From positions 1 through 15,028 of the forward strand of contig JALUZI010000006.1 of NCBI GenBank assembly GCA_027012045.1: a stretch of DNA of 15,028 nucleotides. Reading direction: 5' to 3'. Each line of letters opens with the position of its first letter. Position 1 is the first letter of the stretch. Position numbers and translations under genes: made by a program. The DNA comes from Desulfurococcales archaeon (GTDB lineage Archaea; Thermoproteota; Thermoprotei_A; Sulfolobales; Acidilobaceae). Of the stretch, positions 7,198-14,308 are shown in pieces. Below the pieces are notes generated by a model. The model saw only the letters and a list, made by a program, of their open reading frames with translations, had not been told where the DNA came from and searched no databases.

Positions 7198-7671
7198 ATG
7201 GGGAAACATGTTGTTCCAGCAGATGATAACATTAGGGAGCATATAAGAGTTATACTCGAAAGACAATTCGACGAATCTATAGGAGACTTTATTTCGACTA
7301 GGAATTCGTTGAGTGTTGAATTATCCCCTAGGACTGGCAGATTGAAATACGTGTTCGTGGATGGAAATAGAATTCTAACTTTGAGAGCTAGTGATGGATG
7401 GTTCACTATAACAACTATGTTCGCTAAACTTGTCAATGAAGGGCTGGGAGCCTTTTTTAACAAGGTAGTAATAGAAAGTGGTATAGATCTGAAAGGATCA
7501 CTGCTTGCTCCAGGGGTAGTAGACTGTGATACCAACATAAGACCTGGAGACGAGGTAGTCCTCGTAGACGAGGAGGGTAAACTTGTCGGTGTAGGGAGAG
7601 CTAAGATGTCTTGTGACGCTATGAAAACCAGTTTAAAAGGTGAAGCTGTAAGGGTTAGAGAGACCGTTTAA
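7198..7671 (+). CDS. Stand-alone PUA-domain protein, probable detached C-terminal part of archaeosine TGT
   Basis: A 157-residue protein with a C-terminal PUA domain at about 84-157: VVIESGIDLKGSLLAPGVVDCD, then NIRPGDEVVLVDEEGKLVGVGRA and KGEAVRVRE. That is the pattern of the PUA domain at the end of archaeal TgtA and ArcS proteins. The N-terminal half (IREHIRVILERQF...RLKYVFVDGNRILTLRASDGWFTIT) resembles the C2-type domain that precedes PUA in those proteins. It converges with a tgtA that seems to end before these domains, so the pair probably acts as a split archaeosine tRNA-guanine transglycosylase, with this protein gripping the tRNA. I chose ATG 7198; TTG 7195 directly before it is possible, and GGGGAG lies at 7181-7186. 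The gene end overlaps the end of tgtA. Confidence 0.75.
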   Translation: MGKHVVPADDNIREHIRVILERQFDESIGDFISTRNSLSVELSPRTGRLKYVFVDGNRILTLRASDGWFTITTMFAKLVNEGLGAFFNKVVIESGIDLKGSLLAPGVVDCDTNIRPGDEVVLVDEEGKLVGVGRAKMSCDAMKTSLKGEAVRVRETV

Positions 7672-9149
7672 CCAATTTCCTCTATCATTATGCCTTGTTT
7701 CTTTAGCTTATTTCTTATATAGTAATAGCATGGTATTTCATTCGTCCTGTAAAAAGTGATCTTCTTTATACCTTTTTTGAGGGTGAAGACGTATAGTATC
7801 ATGCTTGTTTTATTGCATATTTCCGTTGAGGGATTAATGCTGTATTCGTGCTGAGAGTAGGGGTATGAGCGGCATAATGCTAGTGGGACCACTCCGAAAT
7901 ACGGGATGAACACATAGTCCCCTGGCTTTCCTATGCTACCGCATAACTCGTAACTGGGAGGGTATACATTTATCTCCTCTGTCCTCGGGTTATGTTTATT
8001 GATGAGATATTTTATATGACGTAGGACCAGTGGGTTCCAAAAGCTTTCTGTACCGATAAGCCTTCTGCCTCTGGGGTTAGGTAGTGTTATAGGGGTGTGT
8101 TTCTCTATAATTGGATAGTATTTCCTGAATTTCATGAATAGATTGTAGGTGGATTTATGGGTTCTCGAGTACTCATTCAATAACTCCCATAGTCTCCCTT
8201 CTTTTATCGCTTGCTTGGTTTCCCTTATCGCGGAACTAATCACCTGCAAATTATGGAGTGCAAGAAGCCTTGTCCGTTCATTTTTATCCATCTCTAGTAG
8301 TTCTTTGGGAGTGTATTTATTGCATACATCAGTGTCACACGGCATGTAATCCAGAGAGTTAAGCCTATGAACGCCCCGTCTAGTCATTATCCTATTGTCC
8401 CGAGCGTATAGGATATATGAGGCAGAATCAAAGGTATCCACGCCTAGTGCAACCATATATGGAATAATTAACGGGTGTCCTGCACCGAACAAGTGCAGTG
8501 GTCTTCCCCAGGGAAGCGTTTTTCTAGCCGTGTAAACCATGTCTCCAATTACATCGTACATATACTTTTCCAGGAAAACGGTGGGGCTTCCAATGCTGTA
8601 CATTTTATATGGAAGTTTAACGGCTTCTTTAGCTGATCTCTCTACTAGATCTAGGTATTTGCCTCCTTGAATTGGCAGGACCCATATGACCTTATCGGAC
8701 TCTGGGTTAATATGTTCCAGCGCGTCTCTAGCTCTCTTTAGTGTTAGCTCAACAGTTCTTCTGGCAGTAGGGTAATCGGAGTTCCCAGTAGGTATGTCTA
8801 GTATTACACCTATATCTACACCTATTTTTTTCTGGTAGTCTAGAATAGTCTCCTGCGTGACTTCTATATTTCCGTATTGGAGTATTTGGTATGCGCCGGA
8901 GTCAGTCATTACAACTCCGTCGAAACCAAGTAGCTGGTGGACGGATTTCAGTTTTGCCCCATACCTCCTGTAGAGGAGGTATGAATTGGTAATAACTTGG
9001 CTAAACCCTAGACTCCTTATAATTTCTATTTCTAGTTCCTGTCGGTACGCATCGATCACCGGGAACAATGCAGGTGTTTCGATTTTACCATGCTTGGTTT
9101 CTAAGAAGCCTATCCTGCCCCCGAGATCCGTGTGTTTTATTTCGAACAA
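7668..9149 (-). CDS. tgtA: Archaeosine tRNA-guanine transglycosylase, catalytic subunit
   Basis: Exchanges guanine 15 in the D-loop of archaeal tRNA for preQ0, the first step to archaeosine. The TIM-barrel catalytic core shows MTDSGAYQ (81-88, general Asp D83), DIPTG (118-122), IQGGKY (160-165), FGAGHP (221-226) and the nucleophile region VDTFDSASY (237-245, D241), with YARDNR after it. The zinc site normally reads CxCxxC plus His; here it is C271-D-T-D-V-C276 with H299, so the middle cysteine is Thr273. Length is 493 residues against roughly 580-650 for full archaeal TGT: the C-terminal PUA domain is missing and seems to be encoded by the convergent gene at 7198-7671. The start is TTG 9149 with GGAG five bases upstream. 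It lies 71 bases after lsm on the same strand, probably cotranscribed. Confidence 0.93.
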   Translation of the reverse strand: MFEIKHTDLGGRIGFLETKHGKIETPALFPVIDAYRQELEIEIIRSLGFSQVITNSYLLYRRYGAKLKSVHQLLGFDGVVMTDSGAYQILQYGNIEVTQETILDYQKKIGVDIGVILDIPTGNSDYPTARRTVELTLKRARDALEHINPESDKVIWVLPIQGGKYLDLVERSAKEAVKLPYKMYSIGSPTVFLEKYMYDVIGDMVYTARKTLPWGRPLHLFGAGHPLIIPYMVALGVDTFDSASYILYARDNRIMTRRGVHRLNSLDYMPCDTDVCNKYTPKELLEMDKNERTRLLALHNLQVISSAIRETKQAIKEGRLWELLNEYSRTHKSTYNLFMKFRKYYPIIEKHTPITLPNPRGRRLIGTESFWNPLVLRHIKYLINKHNPRTEEINVYPPSYELCGSIGKPGDYVFIPYFGVVPLALCRSYPYSQHEYSINPSTEICNKTSMILYVFTLKKGIKKITFYRTNEIPCYYYIRNKLKKQGIMIEEIG

Positions 9150-9220
9150 AACTTCTCCGCCCTTTCAAGGAGGTTTTGCCTAGAAGGGGAAAATCTAGTG
9201 GTTAGAGGAAAAAGCTCTTT

Positions 9221-9661
9221 TCAGCTCTTCTTTTTCATTTTCATATACTCTTGGAAAACCGCGTGTATGCTATTAACCATGGGTCCTACTCCTTCAACAC
9301 CCTTCTCGGACACCGTGATCTTTTTCAAAACTACAACAGACCCGGCTTCTTCTATTACTGTTACGTCGTATGGTTTGAGGTTCAGTTTTTTGATGAGAAA
9401 CTCTTTAAACTCCACGGGATCGAACAGTTTCTGTTCAACCTCGATTATCTCAGCGACCACTTCCCCCCTTATGATGACGGAAGAGAACGAGTTGCCTTCC
9501 TTGTCGGTTGCATTGGTGATCAGCAGGTTGAAGTGTGGGTGATCGAAACCCTCTAGTGTCCCAGTGTACATTTGTCCGTTGACTAGTCTTACGCTAATCT
9601 TCCTTCCTAGAAGTGTGTTTAACTTTGTGACAAGCTTCCTCTGGGCGTCAATCACGCTCAT
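9221..9661 (-). CDS. Sm-like protein with C-terminal extension (SmAP3 type)
   Basis: An Lsm/Sm RNA-binding protein of 146 residues. The Sm fold fills about 5-77: Sm1 around LNTLLGRKISVRLVNGQMYTG...GFDHPHFNLLI, and Sm2 at SVIIRGEVVAEI (61-72). Ordinary archaeal SmAPs are about 75-90 residues. Here a second alpha/beta domain follows (80-146, DPVEFKEFLIKKL...VTVIEEAGSVVVLKKI), the architecture described for SmAP3 of Pyrobaculum. Sm proteins form seven-membered rings that bind U-rich RNA; the role of the extension is not established. ATG 9661 has GGGTGG six bases upstream (9668-9673). tgtA follows on the same strand, and rpo8 is divergent. Confidence 0.88.
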   Translation of the reverse strand: MSVIDAQRKLVTKLNTLLGRKISVRLVNGQMYTGTLEGFDHPHFNLLITNATDKEGNSFSSVIIRGEVVAEIIEVEQKLFDPVEFKEFLIKKLNLKPYDVTVIEEAGSVVVLKKITVSEKGVEGVGPMVNSIHAVFQEYMKMKKKS

Positions 9662-9688
9662 ACATAACCACCCATCGTATCAGGTTGT

Positions 9689-9700
9689 GATAAGTATTAC
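9689..9700 (-). promoter_or_regulatory. TATA-like box of lsm-tgtA
   Basis: Minus-strand GTAATACTTATC lies about 28-39 bases before ATG 9661. Its spacing gives a short leader containing GGGTGG. Confidence 0.4.
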
Positions 9701-9707
9701 TGGTTCC

Positions 9708-9717
9708 CTTAAATATT
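9708..9717 (+). promoter_or_regulatory. TATA-like box of rpo8
   Basis: CTTAAATATT, 46-55 bases before ATG 9763. Transcription from near 9738 would give a leader of about 25 bases with GGGTGGAG (9752-9759). The two boxes for rpo8 and lsm are only a few bases apart, so the promoters are closely back to back. Confidence 0.4.
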
Positions 9718-9762
9718 GTTTTAAAGGCGGGTTGTAGTTAACCGAATACTAGGGTGGAGAAT

Positions 9763-10116
9763 ATGGCTACTATATATGAGTCCGAGTGCAAGATCTCTTC
9801 GAAAGTGGAGAAATCCGAGCTTCCTAGAACTCGTATTTATAAATGTAAACCAGTATCATCCAAAGAGGCCTTAATTCAGTTTGACATGCTTGAAGATGTA
9901 ATGTACCTAGGCCCTGGAAGGAAAATAGTGGTATCATTCATGGACGATAAACCGGACTCTCTGGACGAATATTCTTTCTGTGGAAAAGCAAAGCTAGTAA
10001 GTGTTGAAAACAACAGTTTGATTTACTCGATAGGGGGGTTCATCTTCAAAATAGTGAACCCGGATGAAATAATCAATACGCGCCCCGAAGAGTTTTATTT
10101 ATGTATCAAAACATGA
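9763..10116 (+). CDS. rpo8: DNA-directed RNA polymerase subunit Rpo8 (RpoG, Rpb8 homologue)
   Basis: A 117-residue protein I recognise by comparison with the remembered Sulfolobus Rpo8 sequence. Shared elements in the same order are an N-terminal ECKISS (compare SCEINS), a central IQFDMLEDV (compare VSFDIIDSI), VVSFMDDKPDSLDEYSFCGKA (compare VIISKNRP...DDFCGHG), then SIGGFIFKI (compare SLFGLLVKI), and the end EEFYLCIKT (compare IYFCVKK). Rpb8-type proteins are OB-like beta barrels on the rim of RNA polymerase; in archaea they are found in crenarchaea and korarchaea but not in most euryarchaea, which supports the taxonomic reading. ATG 9763 follows GGGTGGAG at good distance; GTG 9754 in the same frame lies inside that site and is less likely. 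Confidence 0.8.
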   Translation: MATIYESECKISSKVEKSELPRTRIYKCKPVSSKEALIQFDMLEDVMYLGPGRKIVVSFMDDKPDSLDEYSFCGKAKLVSVENNSLIYSIGGFIFKIVNPDEIINTRPEEFYLCIKT

Positions 10117-10172
10117 ATACATATGTCCCACTCCCCCTATTATCTAAAGACTAAAGTTCTAATGGGAATCAA

Positions 10173-11810
10173 ATGGATGCCCGCAGACTTATAACTGGCA
10201 GTCTAGGAGTAATTCTAAGCATCAATATAATCCTTTACGTTCTCACCGGCCCCAATCTTAAGATTCTAGCTTATTTTTCCTTTTCCCTCATACTACTATT
10301 CTTATTCCTCCTGTTTCCCAGGGGAATATTTACTAGATTACACCAGTCTAACACTGTTGTATCCAAAGACACCATTCTCTTAGAGCTAAAAGTAAGAAAG
10401 GAGTCATGGCAATGTGTGAGGAATGTAATCAGGGAAAGAATGGTTTCATCCCACGTAGACTACTATTTTATAGCTTCCTCTGCCCCAGGGCAGAGATCTT
10501 CTGTGAAGATATTGCTCCGAGGCGAGAAGCCGAAGGTTGATGTAGAGAAAGAAGTAATCAAGACAGCATTAAGCGCTACATGCAGTGGGTTTCACTTGAA
10601 CTTTCTTAATGTCAGTTTAAAGGAAGACGAGATCCGTATACTAGAAAGACTGGTTAACGCTGGATCTGTAAAAGGGAAATTATGGGATTTTGTATTTCAG
10701 AGTACCAGTGATCTTGTTATACCCCAATACTATTCCTATCCAGTTGACCCTGATCCAGATAATATCGTAGCGACAGACAACTCTGTGGGAAAAACGATTA
10801 AGATAGGGCACTCTATTAGTAGCAGGGAACCATTCGAGGTTCATTTATCGATAGAGGACATTATGGGTAGAGTAGGGATATTTGGCTCAACAGGTTCAGG
10901 TAAATCCACGACATCTGCACTGATAGTTTCAAAGCTGCCAGAAATAGTTGGCCCAGATGGAATAAAGATCGTTATAATCGACTGGCACTCAGAGTATCCT
11001 AGGCTACTGAGAAGAATGGGGTTCTCCAACTATAGGGTAATAGATTTTGATACCTCTCAAATAGAACTAGGATTCTTCTGTTACACGAAAATGGGAGTGG
11101 AAGGTATTTCCGAGGTCTTATCTGAGGCTCTCTCGTTAACGGATCCCCAGTCAGTTACTCTATCAAGGTTGATCAATAAATACCGACCGAGGAATCTTAA
11201 AGAACTGATGGACGCACTAGAGAATTCTATAAATGATGGCTACTGGTCTAGAGAGATAAGGCATGCAATACTCCGCAAACTCTACGTGTTATACCAGTCC
11301 AAGTACTCGAAAGTACTCTCGGATCCTTGTGGGAACCTAGATGAATTTCTCAGAGATACGGGTAAGGAGCTGGTTATGGTTTTCGACATGTTTAAGATTA
11401 AACATGCAACGCTAAGGCGTCTAATAGCGTATGCCGTTATATCTAACATATATTACTGGGTTAGAGAGTCGAGGTCTAAGGTTCTCCTAGTATTGGAAGA
11501 GGCGCAGAACCTTATAGGGACTCTGAACTCCGAGTTGGTATCGAACATTATAATTGAAGGTAGAAAATTTGGTCTTGGAGTGATTTTAGTGACCCAGAAT
11601 CCATCAATAATGCCTAGGGAAGTGCTTGCAAACCTTAATACTAAAATCGTTCATGCAATTCGGTCGGGTGCTGACAAACAAGTTATAGCTAACTCGATGA
11701 GTCTAGACGAGGAGTATCTGCAATTGCTTGATAAGCTAGATAAGGGCGAAGCTATAATTCAATCCAATATTTATAGGAGTCCAATTCTAGTGAAAATAGA
11801 CTTACCTTAA
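10173..11810 (+). CDS. Membrane-anchored HerA/VirB4-like ATPase, candidate CedB (DNA import)
   Basis: A 545-residue AAA-type ATPase of the HerA/FtsK superfamily. Two hydrophobic helices at the N-terminus (about 6-25 and 31-50) form a membrane hairpin. A less conserved domain follows (55-225). The motor begins with IMGRVGIFGSTGSGKSTTSA (Walker A GSTGSGKST, 238-246), DWHSEYPRLL (270-279), a helical insert (310-395), Walker B VLLVLEEAQNL (437-447) and sensor VILVTQNP (470-477), ending in HAIRSGADKQ and GEAIIQ. Classical HerA lacks membrane helices and pairs with nurA, mre11 and rad50, none of which is here. Membrane-bound HerA/VirB4 ATPases of crenarchaea include CedB of the Ced DNA-import system, so that is my best guess; a small CedA-like pore gene is not visible. 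Starts at ATG 10173, 56 bases after rpo8. Confidence 0.8.
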   Translation: MDARRLITGSLGVILSINIILYVLTGPNLKILAYFSFSLILLFLFLLFPRGIFTRLHQSNTVVSKDTILLELKVRKESWQCVRNVIRERMVSSHVDYYFIASSAPGQRSSVKILLRGEKPKVDVEKEVIKTALSATCSGFHLNFLNVSLKEDEIRILERLVNAGSVKGKLWDFVFQSTSDLVIPQYYSYPVDPDPDNIVATDNSVGKTIKIGHSISSREPFEVHLSIEDIMGRVGIFGSTGSGKSTTSALIVSKLPEIVGPDGIKIVIIDWHSEYPRLLRRMGFSNYRVIDFDTSQIELGFFCYTKMGVEGISEVLSEALSLTDPQSVTLSRLINKYRPRNLKELMDALENSINDGYWSREIRHAILRKLYVLYQSKYSKVLSDPCGNLDEFLRDTGKELVMVFDMFKIKHATLRRLIAYAVISNIYYWVRESRSKVLLVLEEAQNLIGTLNSELVSNIIIEGRKFGLGVILVTQNPSIMPREVLANLNTKIVHAIRSGADKQVIANSMSLDEEYLQLLDKLDKGEAIIQSNIYRSPILVKIDLP

Positions 11811-12377
11811 TACCACGTAATCCAGTTTTTCCAGCCAATCTATAGGTTCTTCGAGCTTTCCACCTATTCTATATGGATCTTCAATTAATCTGTAAATGAT
11901 CTTCAAGGTTTCATCCACCGATTTTCCAGTAGTATCGATGGAATAAACTCTAGAAAACACGCTACGCGCCTCTTGATCTACTATACCCAATAGTTCAGCT
12001 TCAGCGTTCTCTAGAACTTTGTTTCTACCCCATCCCCTCTCTTCTAGGCGTTCAATGAGTGTTTCAGGGATTGTTCTCAAAACTATTACTAGTGGATCGT
12101 ATTTCTTCAGGAATTCAAGGATGCCCGGGTAGTGACTATCTATAACAACACATTTGCCCAGGCTATTGTTAACAACTTGTCTTATCTCTCTAATTAACAC
12201 TTCTTCCTTAATGACTGTGGTGTCTCTTCCAGTAGGATCTTTGTGTACGGCTCCGTGTTTTAACGCGAGTTCTGAAGTATTGATATAGATGCAATGCAAA
12301 TCTTTTGAAAGTCTTTTAGAGACAGATGTTTTCCCCGTTCCAGGTGTTCCAGTGACTATAATTATTTTCTCCAACAC
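11802..12377 (-). CDS. Fap7/AK6-type adenylate kinase, ribosome maturation factor
   Basis: A 191-residue P-loop kinase of the Fap7/hCINAP family (COG1936), which has adenylate kinase and ATPase activity and acts in small-subunit ribosome assembly by binding uS11. The P-loop is GTPGTGKTSVS (10-20). Family-typical elements are INTSELA, the Walker B with DxH in VVIDSHYP (77-84), IVLRTIPETLIERLEERGWGRNK with the lid arginine region (98-120), and ENAEAELL (123-130). The start as given is GTG 12377; the next codon, TTG 12374, is also possible. The 3' end overlaps the end of the convergent HerA-like gene by nine bases (11802-11810). Confidence 0.88.
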   Translation of the reverse strand: MLEKIIIVTGTPGTGKTSVSKRLSKDLHCIYINTSELALKHGAVHKDPTGRDTTVIKEEVLIREIRQVVNNSLGKCVVIDSHYPGILEFLKKYDPLVIVLRTIPETLIERLEERGWGRNKVLENAEAELLGIVDQEARSVFSRVYSIDTTGKSVDETLKIIYRLIEDPYRIGGKLEEPIDWLEKLDYVVLR

Positions 12378-12417
12378 TGCATCCCGCGGTTTCCAGATTA
12401 ACCAATGATTTTTGTGG

Positions 12418-12462
12418 ATTTAAAAACAAGAAGGAGAATTGTTTGATATCACGCTTAGCGTG
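12418..12462 (-). terminator. Possible terminator after the thermosome gene
   Basis: Past the thermosome stop, the minus strand holds a perfect hairpin CACGC-TAA-GCGTG (12450-12462), then about 25 bases later a T-rich run CTTCTTGTTTTTAAA. The run alone could end transcription in an archaeon. It also contains the TATA-like TTTTTAAATCC upstream of the Fap7-type gene, so it may do both jobs. Confidence 0.35.
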
Positions 12463-12506
12463 CCTTAAAATAATGGTGTTATGTGTGAAGATGAAATTGA
12501 GTGAGT

Positions 12507-14150
12507 TCAGTCTTCTTCTCCACCGGACTCTTCAGGTTTCTTGCTCTCTTCCTCCTTTGTCCTGCTAGCCGCTATTACATCGTCTATTCTGAGAATCATT
12601 GTAGCAGCTTCTGTGGCGGCTTTTAGAGCATTGGCTTTTATTCTAGCGGGCTCTATTATACCTTTGCTAGCTACATCTACTATGTCTCCAGTTGTAATGT
12701 CTATTCCGTAGAATTTCTTGCTTGGATCTTCGTGGGCTGCCCTCAGCTTCATTAGTGTTTCTATGGGGTCTAGGCCAGCGTTCTCGGCAAGCACTGCCGG
12801 TAATGTCTCAACGGCTTTTGCAAAGTACTCTATAGCAAGCTGCTCTTTACCTCCTATTCTTGGTGCTAGCTCCCTTAGCCTCTTAGCTATCTCAGTCTCA
12901 GTGGCTCCCGCTCCTGCGACAATCTTCCCATCCCTAATAGCGTCTGCTACTGCGCTTAGAGCATCATGTATCGCCCTGTCTGCCTCTTCCACCATTCTCT
13001 CAAGTCCCGCTCTAATGAGTATTGTGACGCTCTTCGGGTTCTTCGCACCCTCTATGAATATCATCTTATCGTCTCCAACCTTCCTCTCCTCAACGAGCTC
13101 GGCCTCACCGAGGTCCTCTGGTTTCAGATCTTCGATGTTGCTTACAATCCTAGCGCCAGTAGCCCTTGCTATTTTCTCTATGTCGCTCCTCTTCACCCTC
13201 CTCACAGCCATTATACCCTTCTTGGCTAGGAAGTGCTGTGCAACATCGTCGATGCCCTTCTGTGTTATCACTACATTAGCACCGGTTGCAGCGATCTTGT
13301 CAACCATTTCCTTCAGTATCTTCTCTTCTTCCTCAAAGAACTTGTCGAATAGTGTTGGATCGTTTATCCTGATTTCAGCGTCTATTTCAGGCTTCTCTAT
13401 TTCCAGAGGAGCGTCTAGCAGTGCTATCTTGGCTTTCTCAACCCTCTTGGGCATGCCTGGGTGGACTACTTCTTTGTCGATAACTATACCGTGGATGAGC
13501 TTTGTATCTAGTATTCCTCCACCATGCTTCTTTATTATTTGAATATTGTCTAGATCCACGTACCAATAGCCGTCTTCTCCCCTCTTCTCCGCGACCTTTT
13601 TGACAGCCTCTACAGCTATCTTAGCCAAGTGCTCTCTAGCTCCGTGAACGGCCTTGCTGTTCAAGCTCGTCTTCGCTATCAGGAGTAGCTTTTCGTCGTC
13701 GTTAATGTCGATTTTCTCGGATATTTCATCTATGGTCTTGACAGCCTCTTCCAGCGCCTTCTTGTAGCCTGATATTATAACTGTAGGGTGTATGCCTTTG
13801 TCGAGCAGGAGTTCGCCCTGTTTTAGTAGCTCGCCTGATAGAATGACTGCAGTCTTAGTGCCGTCTCCAGCCTCCTCGTCCTGGCCTTTTGATATTTGGA
13901 CTATCATCTTTGCAGCAGGGTGCTGGATGTCCATTTTGTCTAGGATTGTTGCTCCGTCGTTTGTTATTGTTATATCTCCTAGGCTGTCTACTAGCATTTT
14001 ATCCATGCCTTTTGGCCCGTAGGTTGTTTTGAGCATTTCTGATATTGCTCTAACAGCCATTATGTTTGCGCGGAGAGCGTCTCTACCAGCTGTTCTCTGG
14101 GTTCCCTCCTTCAGGATAATTACCGGTATTCCAGTGGGTTCCATAGCCAT
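12507..14150 (-). CDS. ths: Thermosome subunit (group II chaperonin, Hsp60/CCT class)
   Basis: A complete 547-residue chaperonin subunit that forms the two-ring, ATP-driven folding chamber. Signatures in order: TTYGPKGMDKMLV (42-54), ITNDGATIL (62-70), DEEAGDGTKTAV with the ATP-binding GDGT (91-102), and, in the second equatorial part, KIVAGAGATETEIAKRLRE. The apical lid region spans about 200-370. The C-terminus is acidic and ends in GGEED, without the long Gly/Met-rich tail of many chaperonins. Which paralogue (alpha, beta or gamma) cannot be decided from one copy. ATG 14150 has a strong ribosome site GGGGTGA (14157-14163) six bases away, and a textbook TATA box at 14205-14213. Confidence 0.97.
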   Translation of the reverse strand: MAMEPTGIPVIILKEGTQRTAGRDALRANIMAVRAISEMLKTTYGPKGMDKMLVDSLGDITITNDGATILDKMDIQHPAAKMIVQISKGQDEEAGDGTKTAVILSGELLKQGELLLDKGIHPTVIISGYKKALEEAVKTIDEISEKIDINDDEKLLLIAKTSLNSKAVHGAREHLAKIAVEAVKKVAEKRGEDGYWYVDLDNIQIIKKHGGGILDTKLIHGIVIDKEVVHPGMPKRVEKAKIALLDAPLEIEKPEIDAEIRINDPTLFDKFFEEEEKILKEMVDKIAATGANVVITQKGIDDVAQHFLAKKGIMAVRRVKRSDIEKIARATGARIVSNIEDLKPEDLGEAELVEERKVGDDKMIFIEGAKNPKSVTILIRAGLERMVEEADRAIHDALSAVADAIRDGKIVAGAGATETEIAKRLRELAPRIGGKEQLAIEYFAKAVETLPAVLAENAGLDPIETLMKLRAAHEDPSKKFYGIDITTGDIVDVASKGIIEPARIKANALKAATEAATMILRIDDVIAASRTKEEESKKPEESGGEED

Positions 14151-14169
14151 ATTCTGTCACCCCTTCCTA

Positions 14170-14184
14170 CGTGTGCTTCACGTA
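14170..14184. repeat. Imperfect palindrome near the expected thermosome transcription start
   Basis: ACGTG-TGCTT-CACGT: a 5-base inverted repeat with a 5-base spacer, lying between the TATA box and the ribosome site of the thermosome gene. Position suits an operator for heat-shock control or an mRNA hairpin; short enough to be chance. Confidence 0.35.
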
Positions 14185-14195
14185 AAACCATGTAA
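14184..14195 (+). repeat. 12-base direct repeat, copy 1 (AAAACCATGTAA)
   Basis: A perfect 12-base match to 14268-14279, with 84 bases between equivalent positions. This copy lies on the thermosome side of the divergent intergenic region, next to the ACGTG/CACGT palindrome and between the thermosome TATA box and its start codon. Confidence 0.5.
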
Positions 14196-14204
14196 AATGG
14201 CTTC

Positions 14205-14213
14205 TATATAAAG
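14205..14213 (-). promoter_or_regulatory. ths: TATA box of the thermosome gene
   Basis: Minus-strand CTTTATATA, 55-63 bases before ATG 14150. Transcription would start near 14180, giving a leader of about 30 bases that ends in GGGGTGA. This is the most consensus-like promoter in the window, as expected for an abundant chaperonin. Confidence 0.7.
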
Positions 14214-14255
14214 TTTTCTCATATTATTATAGGTTCAACCAATCGTGGAAAGACA

Positions 14256-14282
14256 GAGTTACAAATAAAAACCATGTAACTC
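14256..14282. repeat. 8-base inverted repeat flanking the A-rich rps17e promoter element
   Basis: GAGTTACA (14256-14263) and TGTAACTC (14275-14282) are exact reverse complements separated by 11 A-rich bases, AATAAAAACCA. The right arm overlaps the second copy of the 12-base direct repeat (14268-14279). The loop contains the likely TATA element of rps17e, about 40 bases before its ATG, so a protein bound to both arms would cover the promoter. Confidence 0.45.
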
Positions 14283-14308
14283 AATAGCCGGACATTGAGG
14301 TGTATAAG

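Noticed and set aside
9150..9220. CCTCC...GGCGGAG pairing before tgtA as a ribosome-site-masking switch or riboswitch for preQ0.
   Set aside because: The complementarity is only a few bases and no conserved riboswitch core could be recognised in 71 bases.
10173..11810. Classical DNA-repair HerA helicase.
   Set aside because: Two N-terminal membrane helices and lack of nurA, mre11 and rad50 neighbours fit a membrane-bound relative better; kept as a HerA/VirB4-like ATPase.
12378..12506. C/D-box small RNA in the gap between the Fap7-like gene and the thermosome gene (GAAGATGA near 12488).
   Set aside because: No proper RUGAUGA C box paired with a CUGA D box at the expected distance on either strand.
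12718..13542. Long plus-strand open frame (274 codons) antisense to the thermosome gene.
   Set aside because: Its composition is Ser/Ala/Ile-rich low-complexity, typical of the complement of a strongly biased gene; the opposite strand is a clear chaperonin.
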